A stretch of DNA of 64,000 nt from Xanthomonas melonis (GCF_020783655.1 NZ_JAJGQH010000008.1:62001-126000); one strand, 5' to 3'. Counted from the stretch's first letter, positions 19,264 through 28,858 are shown. Notes: generated from the letters alone by a model not told the origin. Program-made: numbers and translations.

Positions 19264-19600
19264 TCGCGAGCTACCGCCGATACCGGCCAAGCGCTACTTC
19301 ACCATCGGTGAGGTGAGCGAGTTGTGCGACGTCAAGCCGCATGTGTTGCGCTACTGGGAAACGGAATTTCCGAGCCTGGAGCCGGTCAAGCGGCGTGGCA
19401 ATCGACGCTATTACCAGCGCCACGACGTACTGATGGTGCGCCAGATCCGCGGCCTGCTCTACGAGCAGGGCTATACCATCGGCGGTGCACGCCTGCGCCT
19501 GGAGGGTGACGGGGCAAAAAGCGAATCGGCGCTGAGCAACCAGATCATCAAGCAGGTGCGCATGGAGCTGGAAGAAGTGCTGCAGTTGCTGCGCCGCTAG
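19244..19600 (+). CDS. MerR-family transcriptional regulator
   Basis: 118-residue protein with an N-terminal MerR winged helix-turn-helix: [20 protein letters not shown], then WETEF and [19 protein letters not shown]. It has a short C-terminal coil ([14 protein letters not shown]) and no obvious effector domain. ATG 19244 lies inside the 3' end of ihfA, so translation is probably coupled. This small MerR-like gene follows ihfA in many gammaproteobacteria. Its target is not known to me. Confidence 0.9.
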   Translation: MLDPGSNRELPPIPAKRYFTIGEVSELCDVKPHVLRYWETEFPSLEPVKRRGNRRYYQRHDVLMVRQIRGLLYEQGYTIGGARLRLEGDGAKSESALSNQIIKQVRMELEEVLQLLRR

Positions 19601-19661
19601 GAAAACGTTTCACAAAGCCGCTATAATCGCAGGCCGCCCTCGCGGCGGGATGCAGCATCTT

Positions 19662-19738
19662 CGGGGTATAGCGCAGCCTGGTAGCGCACTAGTCTGGGGG
19701 ACTAGTGGTCGTCGGTTCGAATCCGGCTACCCCGACCA
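19662..19738 (+). tRNA. tRNA-Pro (GGG)
   Basis: 77-nt cloverleaf. The acceptor stem CGGGGTA/TACCCCG is followed by A and an encoded CCA. The anticodon stem is CTAGT/ACTAG with loop CTGGGGG, giving anticodon GGG for Pro codons CCC and CCU. The T-arm holds GGTTCGAATCC. A perfect -10 box TATAAT lies at 19622-19627. Confidence 0.97.
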
Positions 19739-19745
19739 AACAACG

Positions 19746-19775
19746 AGCCCATGTCGTCATGACATGGGCTTTTTT
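19746..19775 (+). terminator. Intrinsic terminator after tRNA-Pro
   Basis: Perfect 10-bp stem AGCCCATGTC/GACATGGGCT (19746-19755 and 19761-19770) with loop GTCAT, followed by six T. It isolates the gum promoter from the upstream transcription unit. Confidence 0.93.
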
Positions 19776-19838
19776 GTTGCGTCGCAACATCCCTGCGTGC
19801 ACGTCTTCACGCAGCCATGGATATGCTGATCGGCGTAT

Positions 19839-19870
19839 CACGTGCAACGTGTGAAATTAGCGCTAGCGCT
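19839..19870. promoter_or_regulatory. Two palindromes in the gum upstream region
   Basis: CACGT-GCA-ACGTG (19839-19851) and the perfect 12-bp palindrome AGCGCTAGCGCT (19859-19870) lie about 200 bp before the gum promoter, in the 430-bp gap between tRNA-Pro and gumB. They are candidate regulator sites for xanthan expression; no regulator can be assigned. Confidence 0.35.
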
Positions 19871-20042
19871 TGCTCCATGCGGTCCTGTCCGCTTTGGGCG
19901 TGCATCACATAACTGCGCTAAGTGACCGAAATCGCTTCAAAACATTGCACACGGATCTGGACGTGTATCACGTTTCGTTAACGCGCTATCGACGAACTTG
20001 AATCAATAGGCCAACGCCGTCAAAAAAATGGCGTGTTGCGCC

Positions 20043-20070
20043 TTGCGATGCGTGGGTTCTGTGCCATAGT
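20043..20070 (+). promoter_or_regulatory. Candidate gum operon promoter
   Basis: TTGCGA (20043-20048), a 16-bp spacer and CATAGT (20065-20070) form a reasonable sigma-70-like promoter about 130 bp before the gumB start. A main gum promoter upstream of gumB is established in X. campestris; the exact hexamers chosen here are my inference. Confidence 0.45.
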
Positions 20071-20207
20071 GCAGTGCAACACGTCATCTCTGTCGTGACT
20101 CCGACATGTTCGGAGTGATCCTCTGTCGTACGTTCGTGCTGGCGCGTTGGCCGGTTGAATGCTGCGCGAGCTCCTGTCCAACCCAACCGAGGCAGCCAGC
20201 CACACGC

Positions 20208-20906
20208 ATGAAAAAACTGATCGGACGATTCTGCCAAGTCCTGAGCCTGGTGCTGATCTGCTCGATGACACTGGGCGCCTGCAGCACTGGAAAAGACATG
20301 GCGACCTCGTTGCCGCTCCCGGATCCGCTGGCCATGTCTGCCGTGCAACCCGAGTATCGGCTCTCGCCAGGCGACCTGCTGCTGGTCAAGGTGTTCCAGA
20401 TCGACGACCTGGAACGGCAGGTGCGCATCGATCAGAACGGTCACATCTCGCTGCCGCTGATCGGCGACGTCAATGCGGCTGGCCTGGGTGTCGGTGAGCT
20501 GGAAAAGATGGTCGCCGACAGGTATCGCAACGGCTATCTGCAGAACCCGCAAGTGTCGGTGTTCGTGCAGGAATCCAATGGCCGCCGCGTCACCGTGACC
20601 GGCGCAGTCACCGAGCCCGGGATCTACCCGGTCATCGGCGCGAATCTGACCCTGCAGCAGGCCGTCGCGCAGGCCAAGGGCGTCAGCACCGTGGCGAGCC
20701 GCGGCAACGTCATCGTGTTCCGCATGGTCAAGGGCCAGAAGATGATCGCGCGCTTCGATCTGACCGAGATCGAGAAGGGGACCAACCCCGACCCTGAGAT
20801 CTACGGCGGCGACATCATCGTGGTGTATCGCTCGGATGCGCGCGTCTGGCTGCGCACCATGCTGGAACTGACCCCCTTGGTGATGGTGTGGCGCGCTTAC
20901 CGATGA
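20208..20906 (+). CDS. gumB: Xanthan outer-membrane export lipoprotein GumB (Wza family)
   Basis: 232-residue outer-membrane polysaccharide export protein. The start at 20208 gives a lipoprotein signal with lipobox LGAC (Cys25); an in-frame ATG at 20106 would mask it. The polysaccharide-export domain (YRLSPGDLLLVKVFQIDDLE, about residues 45-130) and an SLBB domain (VTVTGAVTEPGIYPVIG) follow. It is short compared with Wza because it lacks the extra repeats. It would form the outer-membrane part of the xanthan channel with GumC, and it overlaps gumC by four bases. Confidence 0.95.
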   Translation: MKKLIGRFCQVLSLVLICSMTLGACSTGKDMATSLPLPDPLAMSAVQPEYRLSPGDLLLVKVFQIDDLERQVRIDQNGHISLPLIGDVNAAGLGVGELEKMVADRYRNGYLQNPQVSVFVQESNGRRVTVTGAVTEPGIYPVIGANLTLQQAVAQAKGVSTVASRGNVIVFRMVKGQKMIARFDLTEIEKGTNPDPEIYGGDIIVVYRSDARVWLRTMLELTPLVMVWRAYR

Positions 20907-22327
20907 GTATGAATTCCGACAATCGTTCCTCGCCGTCGCAGCGCCATGGACAGCTCGAGCTGGCAGACGTGAGCCTGATGGACTACTGGCGTGCCCTGGT
21001 ATCCCAGCGCTGGCTGATCGTCTCGATCACCGTGGCTGCAGTGGTGCTGGCGCTGGGCATTACCTTGCTGATGCCGGAGAAGTATCGCGCCACGAGCACG
21101 CTGCAGATCGAGCGCGATGCGCTCAATGTGGTCAACGTCGAAAACCTGATGCCGGTGGAGTCGCCGCAGGATCGCGACTTCTATCAGACCCAATACCAGT
21201 TGCTGCAGAGCCGCTCGCTTGCACGCGCGGTGATTCGTGAGGCCAGGCTCGATCAGGAGCCGGCGTTCAAGCAGCAGGTCGAGGACGCGCTGGCCAAGGC
21301 GGCCGCAAAGAACCCGGAGGCCGGCAAGTCGGTGGACTCGCGTCAGGCGATCATCGAGCGCAGCCTGACCGATACGCTGTTGGCCGGGCTGGTGGTGGAG
21401 CCGATCCTCAATTCGCGTCTGGTCTACGTCAACTACGATTCGCCCGATCCGGTACTGGCAGCCAAGATTGCCAACACCTATCCGAAGGTGTTCATCGTCA
21501 GCACGCAGCAGCGCCGCATGAAGGCGTCCTCCTTCGCCACCAAATTCCTGGCTGAACGCCTCGAACAACTGCGCGCCAAGGTGGAGGATTCGGAGAAGCA
21601 ATTGGTGGCCTATTCCACCGAGGAGCAGATCGTTTCGGTGGGCGACGACAAGCCCTCGCTGCCGGCACAGAACCTGACCGACCTCAATGCGCTGCTGGCA
21701 TCGGCGCAGGATGCGCGCATCAAGGCCGAAGCGGCATGGCGCCAGGCATCCAGCGGCGATGCGATGTCGCTGCCGCAGGTGCTCAGCAGCCCGCTGATCC
21801 AGACCTTGCGCGGCGAGCAGGTTCGTCTGACCAGCGAGTACCAGCAGAAGCTGTCGACCTTCAAGCCGGATTATCCGGAAATGCAGCGACTGAAGGCGCA
21901 GATCGAGGAGTCGCGGCGGCAGATCAATGGCGAGATCGTCAACGTGCGCCAGTCGCTCAAGGCCACCTATGACGCCTCCGTGCACCAGGAGCAACTGCTC
22001 AACGATCGAATTGCCGGCTTGCGCAACAACGAGCTCGACCTGCAGAGCCGCAGCATCCGCTACAACATGCTCAAGCGTGACGTCGATACCAACCGGCAGC
22101 TCTACGACGCACTCCTGCAGCGCTACAAGGAAATCGGCGTGGCCAGCAACGTTGGCGCCAACAACGTGACCATCGTCGACACCGCAGATGTGCCTACGTC
22201 GAAGACTTCACCAAAATTGAAACTGAACCTCGCCTTGGGCTTCATCTTTGGCGTATTCCTGGGGCTGGCGGTGGCGTTGGTGCGTTACTTCCTGCGCGGT
22301 ACCGGACAGGAACCGCGAGTGAACTGA
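20903..22327 (+). CDS. gumC: Xanthan polymerisation/export co-protein GumC (PCP/Wzz family)
   Basis: 474-residue inner-membrane polysaccharide co-polymerase. The Wzz domain starts at VSLMDYWRALVSQRWLIVSI with the first membrane helix (about 35-60). A long periplasmic coiled-coil region (about 180-400) leads to a second helix near the C-terminus (LALGFIFGVFLGLAVALVRY). Unlike Wzc, it has no cytoplasmic tyrosine-kinase domain. It is thought to control chain length and to bridge to GumB. The start overlaps the gumB stop (ATGA); an ATG two codons later is an alternative. Confidence 0.95.
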   Translation: MSMNSDNRSSPSQRHGQLELADVSLMDYWRALVSQRWLIVSITVAAVVLALGITLLMPEKYRATSTLQIERDALNVVNVENLMPVESPQDRDFYQTQYQLLQSRSLARAVIREARLDQEPAFKQQVEDALAKAAAKNPEAGKSVDSRQAIIERSLTDTLLAGLVVEPILNSRLVYVNYDSPDPVLAAKIANTYPKVFIVSTQQRRMKASSFATKFLAERLEQLRAKVEDSEKQLVAYSTEEQIVSVGDDKPSLPAQNLTDLNALLASAQDARIKAEAAWRQASSGDAMSLPQVLSSPLIQTLRGEQVRLTSEYQQKLSTFKPDYPEMQRLKAQIEESRRQINGEIVNVRQSLKATYDASVHQEQLLNDRIAGLRNNELDLQSRSIRYNMLKRDVDTNRQLYDALLQRYKEIGVASNVGANNVTIVDTADVPTSKTSPKLKLNLALGFIFGVFLGLAVALVRYFLRGTGQEPRVN

Positions 22328-22398
22328 CATCGTGGTGTTGCAAAACGGTGGTTAATTGAAGTGACAACCGATTCAGCGTGGCAAAGAAGGGATCCAGT

Positions 22399-22503
22399 AT
22401 GTTGCGGACTCTTCCAATGGAAAGTTTGTCTCTGTTGAAACAAAGGGCTGTCGGGCGATCTGGGGTCGGTAGGTATTACCGCGTGATCGCCCGGCGGAGA
22501 TGA
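22399..22503 (+). CDS. Possible 34-residue ORF in the gumC-gumD gap
   Basis: ATG at 22399 follows AAGAAGG by nine bases and opens a 34-codon frame ending TGA at 22503 (MLRTLPMESLSLLKQRAVGR at the start, very basic C-terminus). It lies in the 242-bp gap between gumC and gumD. It could be a leader or chance. The rest of the gap shows no clear signal. Confidence 0.2.
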   Translation: MLRTLPMESLSLLKQRAVGRSGVGRYYRVIARRR

Positions 22504-22569
22504 TTGAAAGCTCGCGTGCGCTTCGTATGTTCCCCCGCATGCACCGTATCGAGTTTGGAGGACATCCCC

Positions 22570-24024
22570 ATGCTTTTGGCAGACCTCAGTAGCGCGACCT
22601 ACACGACTTCCTCGCCGCGATTGTTGTCCAAGTACTCGGCTGCAGCCGATCTGGTACTGCGCGTCTTCGACCTGACCATGGTGGTCGTCTCGGGACTGAT
22701 CGCCTACCGCATCGTGTTCGGTACCTGGGTGCCGGCCGCTCCGTATCGTGTCGCCATCGCCACCACGCTGTTGTATTCGGTGATCTGCTTCGCGCTGTTT
22801 CCGTTGTATCGCAGCTGGCGCGGACGTGGGCTGCTGCGCGAGCTGATGGTGCTTGGCGGCGCGTTCGGCGGTGTGTTCGCGCTATTCGCGGTGCATGCGC
22901 TGATCGTGCAGGTAGGTGAGCAGGTGTCGCGTGGCTGGATCGGGCTGTGGTTCGTCGGTGGTTTGGCATCGCTGGTGGCTGCGCGGACCTTGCTGCGTGG
23001 CTTTCTGAATCACCTGCGTGCGCAGGGCGTGGATGTGCAGCGGGTGGTGGTGGTCGGATTGCGTCACCCGGTGATGAAGATCAACCATTATCTGAGCCGC
23101 AATTCCTGGGTCGGCATGAATCTGGTGGGCTATTTCCGTACCCCCTACGACATCGCCGTGACCGAGCAGCGCCAGTCGCTGCCCTGCCTGGGCGAGCCGG
23201 ATGCCTTGATCGATTACCTGAAGCAGAACCAGGTCGAGCAGGTCTGGATCTCGCTGCCGCTGGGCGAGCGCGACCACATCAAGCAGTTGCTGCAGCGGCT
23301 GGATCGCTATCCGATCAACGTGAAGCTGGTGCCCGATCTGTTCGACTTCGGTCTGTTGAACCAGTCCGGCGAGCAGATCGGCAATACCCCGGTGATCAAC
23401 CTGCGCCAGGGCGGTGTGGACCGCGACAACTACTTCGTGGTCGCCAAGGCCTTGCAGGACAAGATCCTTGCGGTGATCGCACTGATGGGCCTGTGGCCGC
23501 TGATGGCGGCGATTGCGGTTGGCGTGAAGCTGAGTTCGCCGGGGCCGGTGTTCTTCCGCCAGCGTCGCCATGGCCTGGGCGGCCGCGAATTTCATATGTA
23601 CAAGTTCCGTTCCATGCGCGTGCACGACGATCATGGCCCGACCATCCAGCAGGCTACCCGCAACGACAGCCGCATCACCCGCTTCGGTGCCTTCCTGCGG
23701 CGTAGCAGCCTGGACGAGCTGCCGCAGATCTTCAATGTGCTGGGTGGCAGCATGTCCATCGTGGGTCCGCGCCCGCATGCGGCGCAACACAACACCCATT
23801 ACGAAAAGCTGATCAATCACTACATGCAGCGCCATTACGTCAAGCCGGGTATCACCGGGTGGGCGCAGGTGAACGGTTTCCGCGGCGAGACTCCGGAGCT
23901 GCGGACGATGAAGAAGCGTATCCAGTACGACCTGGACTACATCCGTCGCTGGTCGTTGTGGCTGGATATCCGCATCATCGTGCTGACTGCCGTGCGCGTG
24001 CTCGGACAGAAGACAGCGTACTGA
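22570..24024 (+). CDS. gumD: Undecaprenyl-phosphate glucose-1-phosphate transferase GumD
   Basis: 484-residue initiating enzyme of xanthan synthesis: it transfers glucose-1-phosphate from UDP-glucose to undecaprenyl phosphate. Four N-terminal membrane helices and a nucleotide-binding-like loop domain precede a fifth hydrophobic segment (about 300) and the bacterial sugar transferase catalytic domain: [62 protein letters not shown] 22570 has a GGAGG site ten bases upstream and gives the length known for GumD. Confidence 0.97.
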   Translation: MLLADLSSATYTTSSPRLLSKYSAAADLVLRVFDLTMVVVSGLIAYRIVFGTWVPAAPYRVAIATTLLYSVICFALFPLYRSWRGRGLLRELMVLGGAFGGVFALFAVHALIVQVGEQVSRGWIGLWFVGGLASLVAARTLLRGFLNHLRAQGVDVQRVVVVGLRHPVMKINHYLSRNSWVGMNLVGYFRTPYDIAVTEQRQSLPCLGEPDALIDYLKQNQVEQVWISLPLGERDHIKQLLQRLDRYPINVKLVPDLFDFGLLNQSGEQIGNTPVINLRQGGVDRDNYFVVAKALQDKILAVIALMGLWPLMAAIAVGVKLSSPGPVFFRQRRHGLGGREFHMYKFRSMRVHDDHGPTIQQATRNDSRITRFGAFLRRSSLDELPQIFNVLGGSMSIVGPRPHAAQHNTHYEKLINHYMQRHYVKPGITGWAQVNGFRGETPELRTMKKRIQYDLDYIRRWSLWLDIRIIVLTAVRVLGQKTAY

Positions 24025-24106
24025 TGAGGGCCGGACGCATGCGAACTGGCGCGTCCGGCGTCTGCGGCGGCTGCGTGACAGCCGCCGCATTTCCGCAGGC
24101 GGCCGC

Positions 24107-25408
24107 ATGTTGATCCGGATGGACGAGCAGACGCGTGTGCGCTGGCACAACGCGTTGATCGAGCTGACGTTGCTGGTGGGCGTGGGCTACAACCTGGTAT
24201 TGGCACTGATCAACGCCAATGTGTTCACCGTCAGACCGGTGATCACCTATGCGGTCGAATTCCTCGTCTACGGCGCCTGCTTCCTGCTCGGTCTGGGCTC
24301 GCTCAGCCGCAAGCGTCTGGCGCTGATCATCAGCGGGCTGGGACTGGTGGTATTGCTGATGTTCGTCCGGTTCCTGGTGAACTGGCAGATCGATCCGAAA
24401 TTCTTCCGCGACGCACTGGTGGTGTTCGCGTTCGTGGTGCTCGGGTCTGCCTACACCGGTTCGCTGCCCAAGTTGTTCATCCGCATGACCATCATCGTGT
24501 CGCTGGTCGCCGCGTTCGAGCTGGCGATGCCCATCGCATACGGCGACCTGGTCAATCCGAAGAGCTTCTTCGTCAATGCGCGTGGCATGGCCGCAGAGGG
24601 ATTCTGGAACGAGGACAGCAATCTGTTCGTCAGCGCGACACGCCCTGGTGAGCGGAACTTCCTGCCGGGTTCCAATCTTCCGCGCGCCTCCTCGATGTTC
24701 ATCGAGCCGGTGACCATGGGCAACTACATCTGTTTCTTCACTGCCATCGTGCTGGTGTTCTGGCGTTGGATGCGTCCGGCGGCGCTGCTCCTGTCGGTTG
24801 GCTTGATCGGCTTCATGATTGTCGCTTCAGACGGGCGACTGGCCGCCGGTACATGCGTGTTGATGGTGCTGCTGGCGCCACTGTTGAAACGTCTGGACCA
24901 GCGATTGGCGTTCCTGCTGTTCTTGCTGGTGATCATGAGCGCGTGGTTGCTGGTCTGGGTCACCGGCATCACGGCATACCAGGACACCACCATGGGACGG
25001 GTGTTCTTCACCGTCAATTCGATGAACAATCTGTCGTTCAATTCGTGGTTGGGGCTGGACTTCGCGCAGGCGTATCGCTACTTCGATAGCGGGATTTCGT
25101 ACTTCATCGCATCGCAATCCATCATTGGGGTGCTGGCCTTCCTGTTGTCGTATTCGTTCCTGCTGCTGATGCCGAGCAAGGAAGGGCAGCAGTTCAAGAA
25201 CCTGGCCATCTTCGCGTTTTCGCTGAGTCTGTTGGTTTCCAACGGCTACTTCTCGATCAAGACTTCGGCACTGTGGTGGTTCGTATGCGGTTGTCTATGG
25301 CATCTGCGCCCGACCTGGTCCGCTGCGACCGTCGCCTCTGTGCCGAGCGGGGACGATGCGAATCACGCGCACGCCGGGACACCGATGCCCGCCGGAGCGG
25401 TGCGATGA
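24107..25408 (+). CDS. gumE: Xanthan polymerase GumE (Wzy-like)
   Basis: 433-residue polytopic membrane protein with about ten to twelve hydrophobic segments and a periplasmic loop around residues 145-200 (GYGDLVNPKSF-type segment, TRPGERNFLPG). GumE is the polymerase that joins lipid-linked pentasaccharides. Sequence identity is judged from gene order and topology, as Wzy-type proteins lack strong motifs. It overlaps gumF by ATGA. Confidence 0.93.
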   Translation: MLIRMDEQTRVRWHNALIELTLLVGVGYNLVLALINANVFTVRPVITYAVEFLVYGACFLLGLGSLSRKRLALIISGLGLVVLLMFVRFLVNWQIDPKFFRDALVVFAFVVLGSAYTGSLPKLFIRMTIIVSLVAAFELAMPIAYGDLVNPKSFFVNARGMAAEGFWNEDSNLFVSATRPGERNFLPGSNLPRASSMFIEPVTMGNYICFFTAIVLVFWRWMRPAALLLSVGLIGFMIVASDGRLAAGTCVLMVLLAPLLKRLDQRLAFLLFLLVIMSAWLLVWVTGITAYQDTTMGRVFFTVNSMNNLSFNSWLGLDFAQAYRYFDSGISYFIASQSIIGVLAFLLSYSFLLLMPSKEGQQFKNLAIFAFSLSLLVSNGYFSIKTSALWWFVCGCLWHLRPTWSAATVASVPSGDDANHAHAGTPMPAGAVR

Positions 25409-26490
25409 GCAGCGTCGCCTCCGCTGCGGGCGGTACACGCCCAGCCGAGCTGCAGGCGACCGGCGGCGGGCGTGCACGTGATCCGCGCATCGATGCCGCC
25501 AAGGCGATTGCGATCCTGTTGGTGGTGTTCTGCCATGCCAAGGGCGTGCCGCACGGCATGACCTTGTTCGCCTACAGTTTCCATGTGCCGCTGTTCTTCC
25601 TGGTGTCAGGGTGGTTGGCGGCCGGTTATGCTTCGCGCACGACCAATCTGGCGCAGACCATCGCAAAGCAGGCGCGCAGCCTGTTGCTTCCCTACGCGAC
25701 GTTTTATCTGTTGGGTTATGCGTACTGGCTGTTGACCCGGAACATCGGCGAGAAAGCCGCGCGTTGGGGCAGCCATCCGTGGTGGGAGCCGATCGTATCG
25801 CTGTTCACCGGCATCGGCCCGGACCTGTACGTGCAGCCGCCGCTGTGGTTCCTGCCGGTGATGCTGGTGACGGCGATCGCCTACCTGCTGTTGCGCCGCC
25901 TGTTGCCGCCGGTGGCGATCGCGCTGCTGGCGCTGCCGCTGGCATGGGGATGGATGCACTGGTTCCCGGGCCAGGGCATGCGGCTTTTCTTCGGCCTGGA
26001 TGTACTACCGGTGTCGCTGTGCTTCTATGCGCTGGGCGCCTTGCTGGTCCACGTATCGCCGCATCTGCCCAGGACACTGCCGGCAAGCGCGCTGGTGACG
26101 GTGCTGCTGGCCTCGGTGCTTGTGTGGCTGTCGCAGCGCAACGGCCGCATCGACGTCAATATGCTGCAGTTCGGGCACGCACATGGGCTGTTCCTGCTCA
26201 GCGCGGTGCTGGGCTCGTTGATGGTGATCTGCGCGGCGCGGTTGGTGCAGAGTTGGTCCTGGATCCAGTGGATCGGCCGCAATACGCTGCTGATCCTGTG
26301 CACGCACATGCTGGTGTTCTTCGTACTGTCGGGCGTGGCCGCGCTGGCAGGCGGGTTTGGCGGGGCGCGTCCCGGCCTGGGTTGGGCGGTGTTCGTCACC
26401 CTGTTCGCGCTGGCCGCGTGCGTGCCCATGCGCTGGATACTGATGCGTTTCGCGCCGTGGACCTTGGGTGCGCGTGCGGTGGCGGCATGA
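25405..26490 (+). CDS. gumF: Xanthan acetyltransferase GumF
   Basis: 361-residue membrane acyltransferase (acyltransferase 3 family), which O-acetylates the internal mannose of the xanthan side chain. RIDAAKAIAILLVVFCHAKG carries the conserved R-x10-H pair of the family. About ten membrane helices follow. The C-terminus ends VPMRWILMRFAPWTLGARA. Normally gumG, a paralogue for the outer mannose, follows; here only a remnant does. I cannot exclude that this gene is itself a gumF/gumG hybrid created by the deletion. Confidence 0.93.
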   Translation: MSSVASAAGGTRPAELQATGGGRARDPRIDAAKAIAILLVVFCHAKGVPHGMTLFAYSFHVPLFFLVSGWLAAGYASRTTNLAQTIAKQARSLLLPYATFYLLGYAYWLLTRNIGEKAARWGSHPWWEPIVSLFTGIGPDLYVQPPLWFLPVMLVTAIAYLLLRRLLPPVAIALLALPLAWGWMHWFPGQGMRLFFGLDVLPVSLCFYALGALLVHVSPHLPRTLPASALVTVLLASVLVWLSQRNGRIDVNMLQFGHAHGLFLLSAVLGSLMVICAARLVQSWSWIQWIGRNTLLILCTHMLVFFVLSGVAALAGGFGGARPGLGWAVFVTLFALAACVPMRWILMRFAPWTLGARAVAA

Positions 26491-26503
26491 CTGGCGCTGC
26501 AGC

Positions 26504-26608
26504 ATGAGGGCCGCGCCGTTGAGCGCGGTGGCGATCGCTGCCGCGGCGCCGATGCGTGCAGTGCTGGTGCGGGTGGTGCCCTGGATGTTGGGGTTGAAGG
26601 GTCGATGA
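26504..26608 (+). pseudogene. gumG: gumG remnant, last ~34 codons
   Basis: This frame encodes APMRAVLVRVVPWMLGLKGR at its end, clearly alignable with the GumF tail (VPMRWILMRFAPWTLGARA), then stops. It lies where gumG sits in the canonical cluster, between gumF and gumH. The other ~340 codons are absent; the 14 bp after the gumF stop pass straight into the tail. It is therefore read as the 3' relic of a deleted second acetyltransferase gene. Deletion by recombination between paralogues is inferred. Confidence 0.75.
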
Positions 26609-26669
26609 CGGGTTCCGGGATCATCAGCTGCGGTGGCGCGTGCGCCGCTGGCACAGGAGAGTGGTGTCA

Positions 26670-27812
26670 ATGAAAGTGGTGCATGTCGTCCGCCAATTCC
26701 ATCCTTCGATCGGAGGTATGGAGGAGGTCGTCCTCAACGTGGCTCGGCAGCATCGGGCCATCAGTGCCGATGCGGTGGAAATCGTCACCCTGGATCGGGT
26801 CTTCACCGATCCAGGGGCACGGCTCGCGTCGCAGGACGTCCACCAGGGCCTGCCGATTCGGCGGATCGGCTACCGTGGTTCGTCGCGGTATCCACTGGCG
26901 CCTTCGGTGTTGAGCGCCATCGGTTCCGCCGATCTGGTGCACCTGCACGGCATCGACTTCTTCTACGACTACCTCGCACTGACCAAGCCGCTGCACGGCA
27001 AGCCGATGGTGGTCTCCACCCATGGCGGGTTCTTCCATACCGCCTACGCATCGCGCCTGAAGCAGCTCTGGTTCCAGACCCTGACCCGTGCCTCGGCTCT
27101 CGCGTACGCGCGGGTGATTGCGACCAGCGAGAACGATGGCGATCTGTTCGCCAAGGTCGTGGCGCCGTCCCGTCTGCGGGTGATCGAGAACGGCGTGGAC
27201 GTGGAGAAATATGCCGGGCAGGGCGCGTCGGCTCCCGGGCGGACCATGCTGTATTTCGGTCGCTGGTCGGTGAACAAGGGACTGATCGAAACCCTGGAGC
27301 TGTTGCAGGCCGCGCTTGCACGCGACTCGCAGTGGCGCCTGATCGTTGCCGGCCGCGAATACGATCTGAACGAGACGGATCTGCGCAAGGCGATTGCCGA
27401 GCGCGGTCTGCAGGACAAGGTGCAATTGAGCATGTCGCCGTCGCAGGAGCAGTTGCGTGCGCTGATGCAGCAGGCACAGTTCTTCGTTTGCCTGTCGCGG
27501 CACGAGGGCTTCGGTATCGCTGCGGTCGAGGCGATGAGCGCTGGCCTGATTCCGATCCTGAGCGACATTCCACCGTTCGTGCGCCTGGCCACGGAATCGG
27601 GGCAGGGTGTGGTGGTCAATCGCGAGCGGATCGAGGCGGCCGCCGATCAAGTGCAGGCGCTGGCGCTGGCAGCGGACATCGACTTCGCCACGCGCCGCGC
27701 TGCCTCGATGGCGTATGTGAGCCGGTACGACTGGAAACACGTGGTGGGGCGCTACGTGGAGGAGTATCACGCTGCGCTGGGCACGCCGCGTCCGCAGGAG
27801 ACGCGGCGATGA
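26670..27812 (+). CDS. gumH: GDP-mannose alpha-1,3-mannosyltransferase GumH (GT4)
   Basis: 380-residue GT-B glycosyltransferase that adds the internal mannose to the cellobiosyl lipid. The N-terminus FHPSIGGMEEVVLNVARQHR is the glycine-rich acceptor motif of GT4. The C-terminal donor domain has LSRHEGFGIAAVEAMSAGLI, the family EX7E motif. AGGAG precedes the ATG at 26670. It overlaps gumI by ATGA. Confidence 0.96.
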   Translation: MKVVHVVRQFHPSIGGMEEVVLNVARQHRAISADAVEIVTLDRVFTDPGARLASQDVHQGLPIRRIGYRGSSRYPLAPSVLSAIGSADLVHLHGIDFFYDYLALTKPLHGKPMVVSTHGGFFHTAYASRLKQLWFQTLTRASALAYARVIATSENDGDLFAKVVAPSRLRVIENGVDVEKYAGQGASAPGRTMLYFGRWSVNKGLIETLELLQAALARDSQWRLIVAGREYDLNETDLRKAIAERGLQDKVQLSMSPSQEQLRALMQQAQFFVCLSRHEGFGIAAVEAMSAGLIPILSDIPPFVRLATESGQGVVVNRERIEAAADQVQALALAADIDFATRRAASMAYVSRYDWKHVVGRYVEEYHAALGTPRPQETRR

Positions 27813-28858
27813 GCGAGCCTGCATCGACGGCGAAGAGGGCAGTGGCGCAGGCGCCGCATCTCACCGTGCTGTTCTCCACCGAGAAGCCCAACGCCAATAC
27901 CAATCCTTACCTGACCCAGCTCTACGCGGCGCTGCCGGATGCGGTGCAGCTGCGCTTCTTCTCGATGCGCGATGCCTTGCTGTCGCGCTATGACGTGCTG
28001 CATCTGCATTGGCCGGAGTATCTGCTGCGGCATCCCAGTGCGGCAGGCACCCTGGCCAAGCAGGTCTGTGCGGCCCTGTTGCTGCTCAAGTTGCAGCTCA
28101 CCGGTACGCCGATCGTACGCACCTTGCACAATCTGGCGCCGCACGAGGATCGCGGTTGGCGCGAACGCGCCTTGCTGGGCTGGATCGATCGGCTGACCCG
28201 GCGCTGGATCCGCATCAATGCGACCACGCCGCCGCGACCGCCGTTTACCGACACCATTCTGCATGGCCATTACCGCGACTGGTTCGCCACGATGGCGCAG
28301 GGCACCACCGTGCCCGGGCGGTTGCTGCATTTCGGTCTGATTCGCCCGTACAAGGGGGTGGAGACGCTGCTGGAGGTGATGCGCCAGGTGGACGATCCGC
28401 GGTTGAGTCTGCGCATCGTGGGCAACCCCGCCACACCGCACATGCGCAGCCTGGTCGAACAGGCCTGCGTGCAGGATCGGCGCATCGGTGCATTGCTCGC
28501 TTATGTGGAAGAGCCGGTGCTGGCGCACGAAGTGAGCGAGGCCGAGCTGGTGGTGTTGCCGTATCGGCAGATGCACAACTCCGGAACCCTGTTGTTGGCG
28601 CTGTCGCTGGCGCGGCCGGTGTTGGCGCCATGGAGCGAGTCGAACGCCGCCATCGCCGAGGAAGTGGGGCCGGGCTGGGTGTTCCTGTACGAGGACGAAT
28701 TCGACGCGAGCTTGCTGGGCGGCATCCTGGATCGGGTGCGTGCCGCGCCGCGTGGCGCTGCGCCGGATCTGTCGCAGCGCGATTGGCCGCGGATCGGGCA
28801 ACTGCATTACTGCACCTATCTGGAAGCGCTGGGCAAGGATGGAGACGTTGCGCCGTGA
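27809..28858 (+). CDS. gumI: Xanthan beta-mannosyltransferase GumI
   Basis: 349-residue glycosyltransferase that adds the terminal mannose, completing the pentasaccharide. It is a GT-B type protein (LLHFGLIRPYKGVETLLEVM, LVVLPYRQMHNSGTLLLALS). No signal peptide is present; peripheral membrane association is expected. It overlaps gumH and gumJ by four bases each, giving tight coupling. Confidence 0.95.
   Translation: MSEPASTAKRAVAQAPHLTVLFSTEKPNANTNPYLTQLYAALPDAVQLRFFSMRDALLSRYDVLHLHWPEYLLRHPSAAGTLAKQVCAALLLLKLQLTGTPIVRTLHNLAPHEDRGWRERALLGWIDRLTRRWIRINATTPPRPPFTDTILHGHYRDWFATMAQGTTVPGRLLHFGLIRPYKGVETLLEVMRQVDDPRLSLRIVGNPATPHMRSLVEQACVQDRRIGALLAYVEEPVLAHEVSEAELVVLPYRQMHNSGTLLLALSLARPVLAPWSESNAAIAEEVGPGWVFLYEDEFDASLLGGILDRVRAAPRGAAPDLSQRDWPRIGQLHYCTYLEALGKDGDVAP

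Noticed and set aside
26504-26608. A new 34-residue gene between gumF and gumH
   Set aside because: The tail aligns with the GumF C-terminus and the position is that of gumG, so a remnant is the better reading.
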